Below, in pieces: positions 33,230-44,180 of a DNA stretch of 64,000 nt (positions are counted from its first letter, which is position 1; every line of letters begins with the position of its first letter). The stretch is from Gnetum montanum. Taxonomy: Eukaryota > Streptophyta > Gnetopsida > Gnetales > Gnetaceae. Both the position numbers and the translations under genes were made by a program. The notes under the pieces are model-generated. The model searched no databases and had not been told where the DNA came from. It worked only from the letters and a program-made list of their open reading frames with translations. The stretch spans positions 883,418 to 947,417 of the forward strand of contig MNCI01028452.1 of NCBI GenBank assembly GCA_015680685.1, in the 5' to 3' direction.

Positions 33230-36080
33230 GATTGCAATTAGCACCAAAGAGATTACAAAGTGAAGGACCATTCCAACCAAGGGAGAAGTGGCTTAGAGGA
33301 GGAAGGGACCAATAGCCACAATAGCCCCAAGAAGGAAAAATAGAAACACAAGCAATGAGACCTCTTTAGGAGGATCCAAAAGTGGAATCTATTTGTCAAA
33401 TTCCCATAATAGGAATAGGCCAGTCAAGGCAAGATGAGGTGCTAAGGCCTAGGCCAAATTTGGAGGTCACATTGACCAAGGCCTACCTTGAATGAATCTA
33501 TTCTAAGTCTAAAGTTCTATTCTTTAGGAACTTAACTTTGGCACCTTCTTAGACTTGGCACTAGAAGAGATTAAGACTCAACTACAAGGGTCCCCCATGT
33601 GGCCCATCCTCACTTCCATCGGGGAGTGGCACATGGGGGAAAGCTATCTATTTTGGAATAACTGATAGGCAGACACCACTATCAAGATCAAGGACATCAA
33701 AATGTCTTATTCGATTGAGTCCATTGTAGAGGTCCTCGAATTTCCTGACATTGGGGCAACATTGGCAAAGATCCCCATGCAAGCAGATCCAAAAGCAAAA
33801 AAGGAGTGGATCAAATGATGCTATGAGGTAATTCATAAGGAGTATGATGCACTAACCAAGGCAAAGAAAGTTTATTTAAAGATTGTGTCCTATCACCTAA
33901 ATCCAACGTTGAGGCCTAGCAAAGTTACTACCTTCTCCATCCATGTGTGCACTAATCTAAGTAGCAAGTTTTCCATCAATCTCCCTCAACTTATCTTCCT
34001 AGATATTGAAAGTGTTTCAAAGAAAACAAGCAAGAAAGACACTCCCCTTTCCATGCCTGATTAGAAAAATTTGTAGAAGGGAAGGCATAGCTCATTATGC
34101 CAATGATACCATTCATAATTCTCCTGCCACCTCCTAGCAGAAGATGATGAAGGATAACGCACTAGCAAAGCTACTTGAGGAGGAGTGGCCACCACCACCA
34201 CCCATCAAAGAGACAACATCGAAGGCTCAGGTAGCCATAGAATGCATGAGAAAACTTTGTGAGCAACTCTTAAAGTAGTAGCAAGGAGAGCTAAGTGGTG
34301 GTAAACCATTAGTCTACTAGCCAACATTGAGTCATCTCAATGAAGTCACCAGAACAATAAGTTGGTTGCAAAAGACTGTGCCATTGTTTTCCACCCAAAA
34401 AATGTAGGGGTCCAATAGATTAAATCTAAGCACCCGAGAGGTTACGATGTTCATCCCTAGATAATAGGAGTTCCCTAAAATTTCTAAGAATGTAGCAACG
34501 TTCTTTGTGCACTTGGAGAAGGGTGAGGGAACCACCATCTTGGTGATGCAACACCAAGGATAGGAAATATCAACAAAGGTGGTGGCCAATAGGGTGGCCA
34601 AAGCATTGAACACTTCTATGGAAACCATGCCAAATGTTGTTGCTCTTAGAGATGTGCATGCTTTCGCAAGAGTGGCAAGTAGGAGGCTTAACACAACCTA
34701 ACATGAAGAAGTGTTAGACTAACTAGTGGGGACCAAGTAACTACTTCTAGAGATCTTTGATCTCTTAAAGGCAATTACTACAATCTAGTCAAAGCTGCTA
34801 GAAATAAAGGGGAAGTTCATCATATCAAACGTCCAACTCAAGGTAGCTACTAATGAGAACCAAAGGTTGGCTGCCAAGGTTGTAAAGATGAGAGCCTGAT
34901 TAGCTAATCTTGTCATTCTCAACCAAGCTATCAAATAGGATGAAGCTTTTCTATAGCTTCAGAACTAATTAAAAGAGGTTGAGAATTCTAAGGAGATGGC
35001 GATTTACAATGCATCCTTATCAAAAGTAATTACTACCCACACCAATAAGGACTTGGAACAAGTCCACAAGGAGAACCTAACCTTGACAAAAGACATTAAT
35101 CATGTGCATAATGTTGAGAAACAAAAGGAACAAATGGTTGAATTTATGAGATAGCAACAGGAGTAGCTCACCAAGGTGAACATGCACTTAAGGAGGTTGG
35201 TAGTAGAAAATAAGAATCTATCAATGGAGGAGGTTTATGCACTTCCCCAAGAAATGGTCATTGAGGTCACTACCTAGAAAAATGAGGTCCTAAAGTTTAA
35301 ATGTCTGAAAAATCACTACAAGAACCAAGTAGGGCTTCTTAAGGAGGTAAATGAGAAAGAAATCCAATTGGTCAAGGTGAAGATGAATGAGGTCCTCCAA
35401 CAACTCTAGCAGAGAGGCAACATATTGTAGCTAATCTTTGATGGTTTAAATTCCTATAATAAAGTGGAGATCCACTTAAAGGAGCTGTAAATCAAAGAAA
35501 TGATAGAATACATGAAGCTTGCCAACCTCCATTATGCAAACTTGGCAATGCTAACAACTGAAAGGCCAAGGTTAGAACTAGAGAAGCATGTGGCAAACTC
35601 GTACCTCCTCTATGAGGTCAAGTACAAACACCACAAGGACACCAAGAAAAAGTCGGAAATAGCTAATTCTGAGCTTGAGGTTCTCAAGAGTTGATTCACT
35701 AACCAATAATCAATTGTTGAGAACTTGGCCAAGAAGATGAATGATTACCATGAATTGCAAAACTTGTAAAGATGTTTGACATAGAATGTAAATAGTTCAT
35801 AGCATGGTTTGTCAACATGAAGGAGTTATTTTCGTTAATATCTTATTCGTGGGATGTCCTTGTACCAACCCACATTGGTGAAGCCACATGGACTATGTAC
35901 AACCCACAAAGTAAGAGAAGAAGATAAAGGCATTGTTGGATGCCTTTTGTCTTCCACCAAAAGTAGCATTGCAATAGGATCGCTATTGGGCATTGTTGTA
36001 AGGACATCTAGTTTTGTTTTCTATGACACCCATTTTTGTCATCTTTGTAAATTTGTACAATTCAACACTTAGAGTCAGTT
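33230..36080 (+). pseudogene. Element B: env-like coiled-coil protein gene
   Basis: Collinear with the gene in element D. Recognisable segments include LPFPCLIRKICRREGIAHY (about 34045), a Pro-rich hinge EEEWPPPPPIKET (34170), a long heptad-rich helical region (about 34700-35750) and EMIEYMKLANLHYANLAMLT (35500-35560), the best conserved coil signature across B, C, D and F. The start context of D (TTGCAGATGGCACC) is here TTGCAATTAGCACC, so both the AG of a possible splice acceptor and the ATG are lost. Dozens of stops, mostly TAG. Confidence 0.75.
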
Positions 36081-36185
36081 AGTTAGAGTATGTCAGTCAA
36101 TAATTCCATATGTTTGCAATTTTGTAAAAAGCTTGATCTCATTTTTGTTCACTTAAGGATGAGTTTTCATTCAGTCATGGGGGTA

Positions 36186-37035
36186 TGATGGATCATTTGA
36201 TAGGCTACGTTGATGGGCATGCATTGATGTAGCCTTGTTGGCACATGGTTAGATGCATCAATGCAGTGTCTAGTCTTGCTATATAAATGCACATACCCAT
36301 TGTATTTATGCCACATTAAATCAATAGAGTAGCTAAGTTCTTGAAGTTTTCTTCCATCAAAGTTAGAATATTTTTTGAGTGCCCGCACTAGGACTCCAAG
36401 GATTGTACAAATCCTTATTCAAACATTAATGTACTTGAACACTTTGATGTGTTGGCAATAAAGACAAGATTCTTGGAATTTCTTGCAACACTTAAGAATA
36501 GTTTAATGTTTTCATTTATGCACTTTATTACTTTGCATTTTATCTTCATGTTCTTAGTTAATAATCTACTTAATAGTCACACATAAGTATGACTACCTTA
36601 AACATACCGTTAATGCTTAGTAATCCCAATGGTGTTACCACTTGGTTCACCCAATAGCCTAACACTTGGTAACCTAGTAGCATTTATAACGAGTTTAGGA
36701 TGTGCACAGAAGGTGGGCCAAGATGCTTATGTTAGGGTAGTTAGATAAAGGAATTAGATAGTTGATTAGTTAATTCACAATTAATTACCTTTATTTTATA
36801 CTTAAACTAAATCAAATAAAATATAAAATATACATAAAAATCATGTGCCTTGGCATATACTTAACCATACACATGAACTTTCACAAGTAAAGCCAAGAAG
36901 ACACAATTACATCTCTAAGTCATTATCTTTGCCCATTAGTGCATTTAGGAACTAAGTCCATAGAATTTGATTAGATTGTTAGTGCAATGCTTATGCTTCA
37001 TATGGTTGGGCATAGGGACTACTTATTACTCATCA
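36186..37035 (+). repeat. Element B 3' LTR
   Basis: 850 bp, begins TGATGGATC after a purine tract (CATGGGGGTA) and ends CTCATCA. U3 hexamers at 36209 (GTTGAT), 36223 (ATTGAT), 36237 (GTTGGC) and 36257 (ATCAAT) show steps 14, 14, 20; TATATAAA starts at 36280, 18 bp after the last hexamer. The R/U5 part resembles the other LTRs (TATGGTTGGGCATAGGG near the end). Confidence 0.88.
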
Positions 37036-37775
37036 ACACTGAAAAGTTTTATTCTAGATTCCTTTTTAAGGGTAGATTTGAATCATCAAATAGATTCCAA
37101 TTGATTTAAAAATCTATAGGTTGATAGATTGCAGAATGAGATTTCCAATAAGCTCAAGATTAGCTAAACACATCCATATCACAAAGATATCATAACTACA
37201 AAATTATAAAAAATTATTTTTTCTCAATTGGATTGACACATCATCTGTTATATTGGGCTATCATAAATCTACAAAAAAAATATCTTCATATTTTCTTACA
37301 TCCCAAAAAATCTACATTATCTTCCAACCATTGTTCTTAGAGTTCTAGTACTTCAAATAGAGGCATGTTAGATTCATGAGGATTACAAAACCTAAGAAAC
37401 TTGGAGGATAATCTAAACCATCTTTCTCTTATTAAAAATCCTACAATCATAAAATATTTAGGAGAGCTGTTACTCTCTAGTGAGAAAATATGAATATCAT
37501 TAATATATTTACATTTAAATTCAAAATTTATTAAAAATAAATACCACTAAATCAACCTAGTATGAGTGACATTATTCAATGCTTTAGTGGATATACATTT
37601 ATCCATTATTCAATGTTTCCTTTTCTAGTTCTTGACTCATCAAGGTCTTCCCATTGGACATAGGCTTTACTTCTTAGGAGTTAATTGCCCTAAATGCACC
37701 ATTTGTCAAGCCGATGACTCTTTTGTGTATATCTTTTGGGATTACTCATTCTCTCGATAGATTTGGAAGTGGTGT
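37036..37775 (+). pseudogene. LINE remnant with zinc-binding RT domain (left part)
   Basis: Decayed. A frame at about 37625-37775 reads LTHQGLPIGHRLYFLGVN then CPKCTICQADDSFVYIFWDYSF and IWKW, the pattern of the zf-RVT domain at the C-terminus of plant L1-type LINEs (GLP...R...C..C...E...H.FW.C......W). The frame continues after element D at 48173. 37036-37600 shows no clear motif. Confidence 0.55.
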
Positions 37776-38665
37776 TGATGAAGTGTCATTAAGTCAATGC
37801 GTCAACTAGGCCGCGTATACGGGGCAGCGTATACGTGGACGCATCGACGTGGCCTCGTCGACGTAGCCTTCCATGCGTCGACATGGCCCCATTTATGCGG
37901 AGCCTATTTCAGCCTATAAATAAGAGGGCCTTCCACCTCATTTAGGTACCTTTCACTTTGTTCTTGTAGGAGATAGAATATTTTCCAAGTGCCTGCAGCA
38001 GGTGTAAGAAAAGTGATCGACTCTTTATTCAAGCGTTGATGTATCTGAGCCCATTGGCGTGACGGCAATAAAGATGAACTATTCAAGCATTCCTTGCAGC
38101 ATTTGGACTTAGTTATTTTATGCATTTAGTGGTTTAATATGTTTATGCTTTGTAAGTTACTTGCTAATTACTTAGGTTTCTGTTATTATTATTTCAATCA
38201 CTATCACTCATTTGTAGTTTGTAAAGGCCATAAGTACGACCATCTCGAACGTAAATCAAACACTTGGTAAACCCAGTGATGCTTAACATCTCATAACCCA
38301 AAAGTGTTAGGAAATCCTCAGAACGTGCTCGGAAGATGGGATCGGATACTTATGCTAGGAATAGTTAGAATACAAGCTAGGATAATTAGAGATTAGATAA
38401 TATTTTATTCCTTACTTTTCATACCTTAGTTAGCCGCCAAAAGATAAGTAAAAAGCTATAAAAATCATTAGCCTTAGTCCCACTTAACCATTGTAAACAG
38501 AACCTCACAAGTGAGATTAGGAGGACAACGATCATTCTAACCCAAGGTTTCACTAGTTAGAGTCTAGTGTATGTTAAGTGCTTACAGTCTACGGAATTCG
38601 ATCGAGTCGCGTGTGAACACTCGTGATTCGTATGGTTGGGCATAGGGGTACCTAGCCGCTCATCA
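37776..38665 (+). repeat. Element D 5' LTR
   Basis: 890 bp. U3 hexamers at 37801 (GTCAAC), 37815 (GTATAC), 37829 (GTATAC), 37843 (ATCGAC), 37857 (GTCGAC) and 37877 (GTCGAC): steps 14, 14, 14, 14, 20. TATAAATA is at 37915-37922, 33 bp after the last hexamer. AATAAA occurs downstream near 38071 as a possible polyadenylation signal. Confidence 0.92.
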
Positions 38666-38810
38666 TTAGCACCATTGCCAGGGACTATTAGTCTTACATG
38701 TGTCATCTAACCTTAGTGAAATTATCATTCAAGTCATTGGAATAGACCCAGGATAGAAATATTTACGCACGCTAGGTGGATTAAAGTAAATAGTAAGGTA
38801 CATCGATAAC

Positions 38811-41300
38811 ATGGACCATCTAACGTCCAATATGTCTTCTCACAGGAGAGAGGTATTTAAACCACCAGTGCCACAAGAATGTCGAGTGGTATACAAGCAT
38901 CCCGATGAATATGTCCCTGACTTCACATTCATCCTACATTAGGATGAGCATCTGCGATGGTGGGACATGGAGAGCAACATCGTGCTACCACCCGACTGAT
39001 CGACTCCTGCAATGCTATATCACAATCTAGGCAGACTGGGCATCCAGGACCATGGAGCGGAGTATGTCATGGAGGACCATGATTACTGAAACTATCATCC
39101 CACTAAGGCTCAACAAGCAAGAGACCAGCAGCAAGCAGACAAATATGAACAGCAGAAGGGGAAACACTTCAGTAACCCCTTACTCTCGCAAGGGGTACAA
39201 GACAATGGGGATCCCGTCTTTCATGATACCCATTTGACCGAACTTCCCCTAGGGCAGCAAATCCTCCAGTCCATCATTTAGAACAAGCCTCTAAGTGACC
39301 AAGATCCTCAAGGGGATGGAGGATCACATAGCAAGGCTAGGCAGGATGATCGAGGCCGTTATTAGGGTAGAGGGGGAGATCGACACCAAAGTGGTGGCGA
39401 TGCCTCTCCTTCTTCTCCATCCTCTCACTCTCCTACACCTTCATCTAGCTTAGGCTCTGAACGTAACCGTGGTAGGAAGGAGCGAAAGGATGGTGGTAAA
39501 AATATTTAGAAGGGACAACATGAGGAAACACGCGACCAATCACACGAGTCTCACCGTGATGAAAGGAGGGGCCACTAGAATCTTCATAGACATCATGGTC
39601 CTCAGCAGGACTATGATTGGGATGAGCCATTGTTGGCTACTCGGAGCATGCTCCAAATCATTGAGGTAGTTCAAATTCCTAGTAGGCATGTAAAGGATAG
39701 CCGAATCAAGCCCCAGATTTGAAGGGGGATACAATTGTGATCCGCAGACTCACCTGCAGGCATTCCATGATGCCTGCACCCTGCAGAACATTGACAATGA
39801 TTGGCAGAAGCTAAAGCTATTCCCTCGCATGCTCATCAAAGAGGCTAAAAGTTGGTACTGGTTCTTGGAGCCAGAATCAATCAAAAGATGGAGTACGATA
39901 CTTGAAATTTTCAATGACAAGTATCAAACATACTCTAGAGTGGCGAATCTGAGAGGCAGATCCAAGGTTGGAAACAAGGGAATCATGAACCCTTGGATGC
40001 TACCATGAGCAGGTACTACTCATTATTGCATCGATGCCCTGGTCATGGTTACTCTCAATGGGCACAGCTTCACCACATCATTGATGGGCTCTGTTTTGAA
40101 GCACGAAAGACCCTTGGCGTGTATGCCCATGAATGATTGTCGGAGCTAAGGGTCCATCAATTACAACACCTCATTGAACAGGTGGCCAAGAAGGAAGGAG
40201 AACTTAGGAAAAAATAGAGTGCAAAAGAATTCAACTAGGATCCTTCCCTCAAAAAAAGGGAGGTCCAATTTTGTGATGAGGAGGATGAATCACCGCTGGA
40301 AGAAACAATGAATCGAAAGACTTCACCGTTACAAACGTTCGCATCTGAAATATCGGCAAAGGTGGATAAGATGTGGGACTCTTTGGATGAAAGAGTCCAA
40401 AGCGTGTTGAAAATCGCAGAGGAGTCCAGAGAACAAGGTAATGACCATGATCGGCGCAAGAAGAAGGAAGCTAAACGTGCCCAATATAAGGGTAAGGGTA
40501 AAGTTGTTGTAGTAGAGCAGGTTGTAGACTCTGACACTGAGGAGGATGATGTATGTGGCATATGCCAATATGAACATCCTAAGGGATGCTATCCTGTGGT
40601 GTCACATCTTCAAGAGTCTAGGGTGTAAGCGTTGAACCATCACTTGGCACAGCAGCAAACACCTTGAAGGTTTCCTTATCCACAAGGCGATTCCAGGCAG
40701 TTCCACTAGTAGTAGCAAGGATATTATCCAAGTGGAGCACCACCGCAACCATACGAATACTTCCAACAGTGGAAACAACCACAAGCATGGGGAATGCCAC
40801 CTCCAAGGTAGTAGTACCCTTACAAATAGCCAGATCCTTATGGGTACTACGTTCAGCAACCAGTCTCTCCACGGGACTCTTCCAGTCATGCGGCCTTTCA
40901 AAGTCATTACCACCCCCCGAAGTATTTCAGACCTCAATCTCCATCACCCAGGGGGAAGAGCCCACATCTCTTCTATCCTCCATCACCTTCTCCTGCCACT
41001 CCTTCACAACATCCTACTCAACTGCCACCTGCCCCATCAATGTAGGGAGAGATACCGCCACAGCCACAGCAACGCAATGCTTTAAGGGCTATCAACATAC
41101 AATCGGCTCCTCAGCCGAGTGGACTAGAATCCAAGCCATGGAAACATCCCTTCTTCCTGCCCAATCATGTACACACACCCTCGCATCCACCAATGGCTAG
41201 TGCCTCTGAACCTCAAATCGCCCCTACTATTCCACCGCTCGAGCAGCCTTCAAGCCCACCGCACTCCAACATCCAAACGGTCATGCTCAAGCATGTCGTG
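38811..41300 (+). pseudogene. Element D: gag
   Basis: ATG at 38811 (MDHLTSNMSSHRREVF). N-terminal segment HPDEYVPDFTFILH, a Ser/Pro/Arg-rich stretch (about 39380-39560), a segment before the core (39590-39900), the retrotransposon gag core at about 39960-40150 (IQGWKQGNHEPLDATMSRYY, RCPGHGYSQWAQLHHIIDGL), a charged region, then the short knuckle CGICQYEHPKGC (C-x2-C-x3-H-x3-C, about 40552-40590) and a Pro/Gln-rich tail. Several stops and frameshifts, but less decayed than in B or C. Confidence 0.8.
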
Positions 41301-41329
41301 ACCAATTAGATAAAGGTAGGTCACCTTTC

Positions 41330-42095
41330 CTGAAAATTGACTGATCTGAGAAGTCTCCTCATCCATCTTTAGATGGTAGGAAATGCACCTTGTCAAGCTC
41401 TTCTGGACTCAGGGTCAGGAGTCAATTTGATCTCACACAACATGTACAAAAATTAAAACTTGCCCCCATTAAAGAAGAGAAACATCAAGCTAGAATTGGC
41501 AAATCAATCCATCATTATTCCCTTGGGAGTGGTGGAGGACATTGTGACCACCATTTGTAGGTGGTCCTATCCTGCTGATTTCCTTGTCATCTGTGTAGAG
41601 AATTACAGGGGGACTTCCCAATCATAATGGGAAGGGCCTGGTTGAGCATGGTGGATGCAAGACTAGGACTCTAAGATCTTTTCCTTGAAATTACAAAGGA
41701 AAATCCTTCTGGAAAGATCAAGAAGAAGCATGTTCCATGCATCGCGTATAGCGAGTCAAGGTGCAACTGTGTGTAGCAATTATGATCCGCTAAGCAGATA
41801 TCCATTCAAGCATGTAGTCGATGTACTAAGGCATCACCTGTTCAATAGTGCCTATATGCAGCAGCCACCAACCAAGAGGGCACCCAGTGGCTGATAGCTG
41901 ATCTTGCTAGCAGCGCATTGTGCATGGAACCATCTGAGGGGCTTGTACGAGCCTATGTAGAACACATGGATGAAATGAAAGAGGTTCATCAACGGACCCC
42001 CATTGTTGATGACCATGGTGATTGGGGGAAGTTGCAAATCCTTGCAAGCTTCAAACATGAGCCCTTGGAACTCAAACATTTCCGTAGGCTCCACC
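41330..42095 (+). pseudogene. Element D: protease and start of the pre-RT segment, ending at a deletion junction
   Basis: The catalytic triad is intact in CQALLDSGSGVNLISHNMY (Asp codon near 41406), followed by LPPLKKRNIKLELAN and IIIPLGVVEDIVTT. Then come the conserved VPCIAYS segment and FKHEPLELKHF (about 42047-42080). In B and C the last motif continues into RT (FKQEPFELKALLVGMEC). Here homology stops right after ELK and the sequence passes directly into the post-integrase spacer, locating the pol deletion. Confidence 0.78.
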
Positions 42096-43758
42096 TAACT
42101 AGGGATACCACATTGTCATCACCAGGACAACCTCGCTCCATTTTTCATGTCTCCTCCTTTCCACCCAATCGTGGGGGAGACCATCATCCTTGTTGATCCA
42201 TTCCACTACACCCCTCACTATTTACAATTTTTTGTTTTACACCTTTTTAGTTTTCACCATCGTTCATATGTTTGCAAATTCTTTGTACATTTTTTTCTTT
42301 CTTTAATTATTTTTCATTTCTTTGTGTGTGTTTCATTTTTCGCGTGATTGCTAATACATTGTATTTTTGTCTTCAGATGTCTGGTGTGGATGGTTTTTGT
42401 TGCAATGGGTAATGTACACTAGTCCACCTAGTTGTTTTGGTCCCGCTCTCACATGGTTATCTTTGGACTTTATGTCTATTTTTCGTTCATAACATCGGTA
42501 ATGAGTTCACGTCATCCACCCGTTCACCCACTCCATGGTTTTCCTTCTGTTGAGAACATGCAACCCCTTCACTTAAAAACATTATAATTAATGTGTGACT
42601 TGTGTAGTTCCGAGACTCGGGGATGACCCAATGGTTTGAATCGGGTGTGACTTCAAGGGGAATGCATTATTCATCACTCTGTCCTATTCCTTAGGTGGCT
42701 GGTGTGTCCTTACGGGTTTCCTACCGCTCCACGTTCTTCTCTCCAAGGAAGCTTCTGGGAAGTTCGACCTTGCATGGTGTGGTCCTCACCGAAAAATTCA
42801 AAAAAAAAAGAAAAAGAAATAAACATGAGGATTCAAAGCACACCCCTTGGTTAGATTCATGCGAACATGCATGGGTCTTTGCATGGTGTGGTTCCCTGGA
42901 AAGAGAAAAAAAAAGATAAGAAGAATCATGAGAAAAAAAAACTCATGACATCAATGGTGGGAATTCAAAGCACAACTCTTAGACCACCTCTCACGGGCCA
43001 CAAGCACTAGTTATGGGACTTCCTTGGTTCCCTCTAACTTTGTCCCATCTCACTTCCTTCTTCTCACGTTTGTTGGAGTGGTGGTTCTCTGTGGGGTCAT
43101 TCTTGCTTCCTTAGGGGATGGTCGGGACTTCGTCTATTGCTGCGATGTCACTGACTGCAGATGGTTTTGGGTCTGAACTCAGGAACGGTTCTACCGGGTC
43201 ACTTAAGCACAACTGCACATGGGGTTTCATGTGACCAACGATCGGAATTCCATTTTCTCATCTCTCTCTCTTCACCCAGTTTTCTCTGTAACTCACCTCA
43301 CTACCGGTCTTATGTTGTGAAAGTTCATTGTGATTTCCCTGGGCTTCCCATGCCTTGGAAGGATCTCTTGGGTAGGATTCTTAACTGGAAAAAATCATTT
43401 CTTGGCCCTAGGACCCATGGACCCCGATGTTAGGGATATGCAGGGGCTACTACGACTATGGCCTACTATGGGGAGGACCCACCTGCATCTCCTTGGCCCC
43501 ACCTGTTAAGCCTCCCATCCTTTGGATTTCGTGGTTGATTAGTTTTCGGGTCCCATCACTCGACTTATTCCCTGCGGAGTTCTTTTTGAGTCTCGTTTGC
43601 CTATTTTTTGACTCTTTTTTGTGCCCAATTACCTTCCTCATGTTCTCAGCTATGTTTGGGCCTCTCACGTGCTTCAACCGCCCCAATTTGGCGTTCCAAA
43701 TTCATCATTTTGGGATTTTTCTGGGTTGGTCAAAGCTGGTCAATGGGTAAACACCCCT
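42096..43758 (+). other. Element D: non-coding spacer downstream of the pol deletion
   Basis: T-rich tract (42220-42360), then two related blocks around 42760-42980, each with a TTGCATGGTGTGGT word, an A-rich stretch and ATTCAAAGCACA. B and C carry the same word at the equivalent place. No coding signal. Confidence 0.6.
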
Positions 43759-43835
43759 GCGTATATGGGGCACCGTATACGCATCCCCTATGTATACATG
43801 GCCCCGTCGACACAGCACCTAACCCCTATATATAC
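43759..43835 (+). promoter_or_regulatory. Element D internal promoter: TATA box plus hexamer array
   Basis: Hexamers at 43761 (GTATAT), 43775 (GTATAC), 43792 (GTATAC) and 43806 (GTCGAC): steps 14, 17, 14, then 16 bp to TATATATA at 43827. The GTATAC plus GTCGAC mixture is the same as in the element's own LTRs and unlike B or C. About 350 bp upstream of the env-like ATG; a TTAATTAATTAATTAATTAG tract lies between (43998). Confidence 0.75.
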
Positions 43836-44180
43836 ACCCATTGCGCTTTGCAATCTTCATCATTTGGAATCCAAATTGAGAGGAGTTTTTGCCATTTTTT
43901 CTGCCTAACCCTTCCCAACGCACCTACATTCCATCACGAGTCCGCGTCAATTAGAGGTTTGCTCTCAGTCATGGGGGGGGTGATGCCTATGTGTAATTAA
44001 TTAATTAATTAATTAGTTGGTTAATTACGAAAACTTTGGCTCTAACCCATAAATTAACACTCTGGGAGACTTAAAGGTGTGCCTGTGCCAACAACATAAC
44101 TTGGTCAAACTAAGAAGGTGTATACGGACCATCTTAAGCTACTTATGTATGGTCTAACGGATGGTTATGTTTGATTGCAG

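Larger units (their letters stand above)
14954..37035 (+). mobile_element. Element B: Athila-like LTR retrotransposon, split by element C and truncated left by element A
   Basis: The left part (14954-19249) carries pol and part of the downstream spacer. The right part (32381-37035) carries the rest of the spacer, an internal promoter, the env-like gene and the 3' LTR. Continuity across element C is supported by comparison with element D: the spacer sequence CCTACTATGGGGAGGA with flanking text follows in the same order (32440 in B, 43460 in D). Its 5' LTR and gag must lie left of element A, outside the window. All coding parts are heavily decayed. Confidence 0.8.

Noticed and set aside
40308-41200. 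Independent host gene with repeated alternative frames
   Set aside because: The main frame is gag of element D (retrotransposon gag core upstream, short knuckle CGICQYEHPKGC); the other frames are shadows.
42695-43433. Small open frames in the element D spacer
   Set aside because: Not conserved in the equivalent spacers of B and C; A-rich repeat context.
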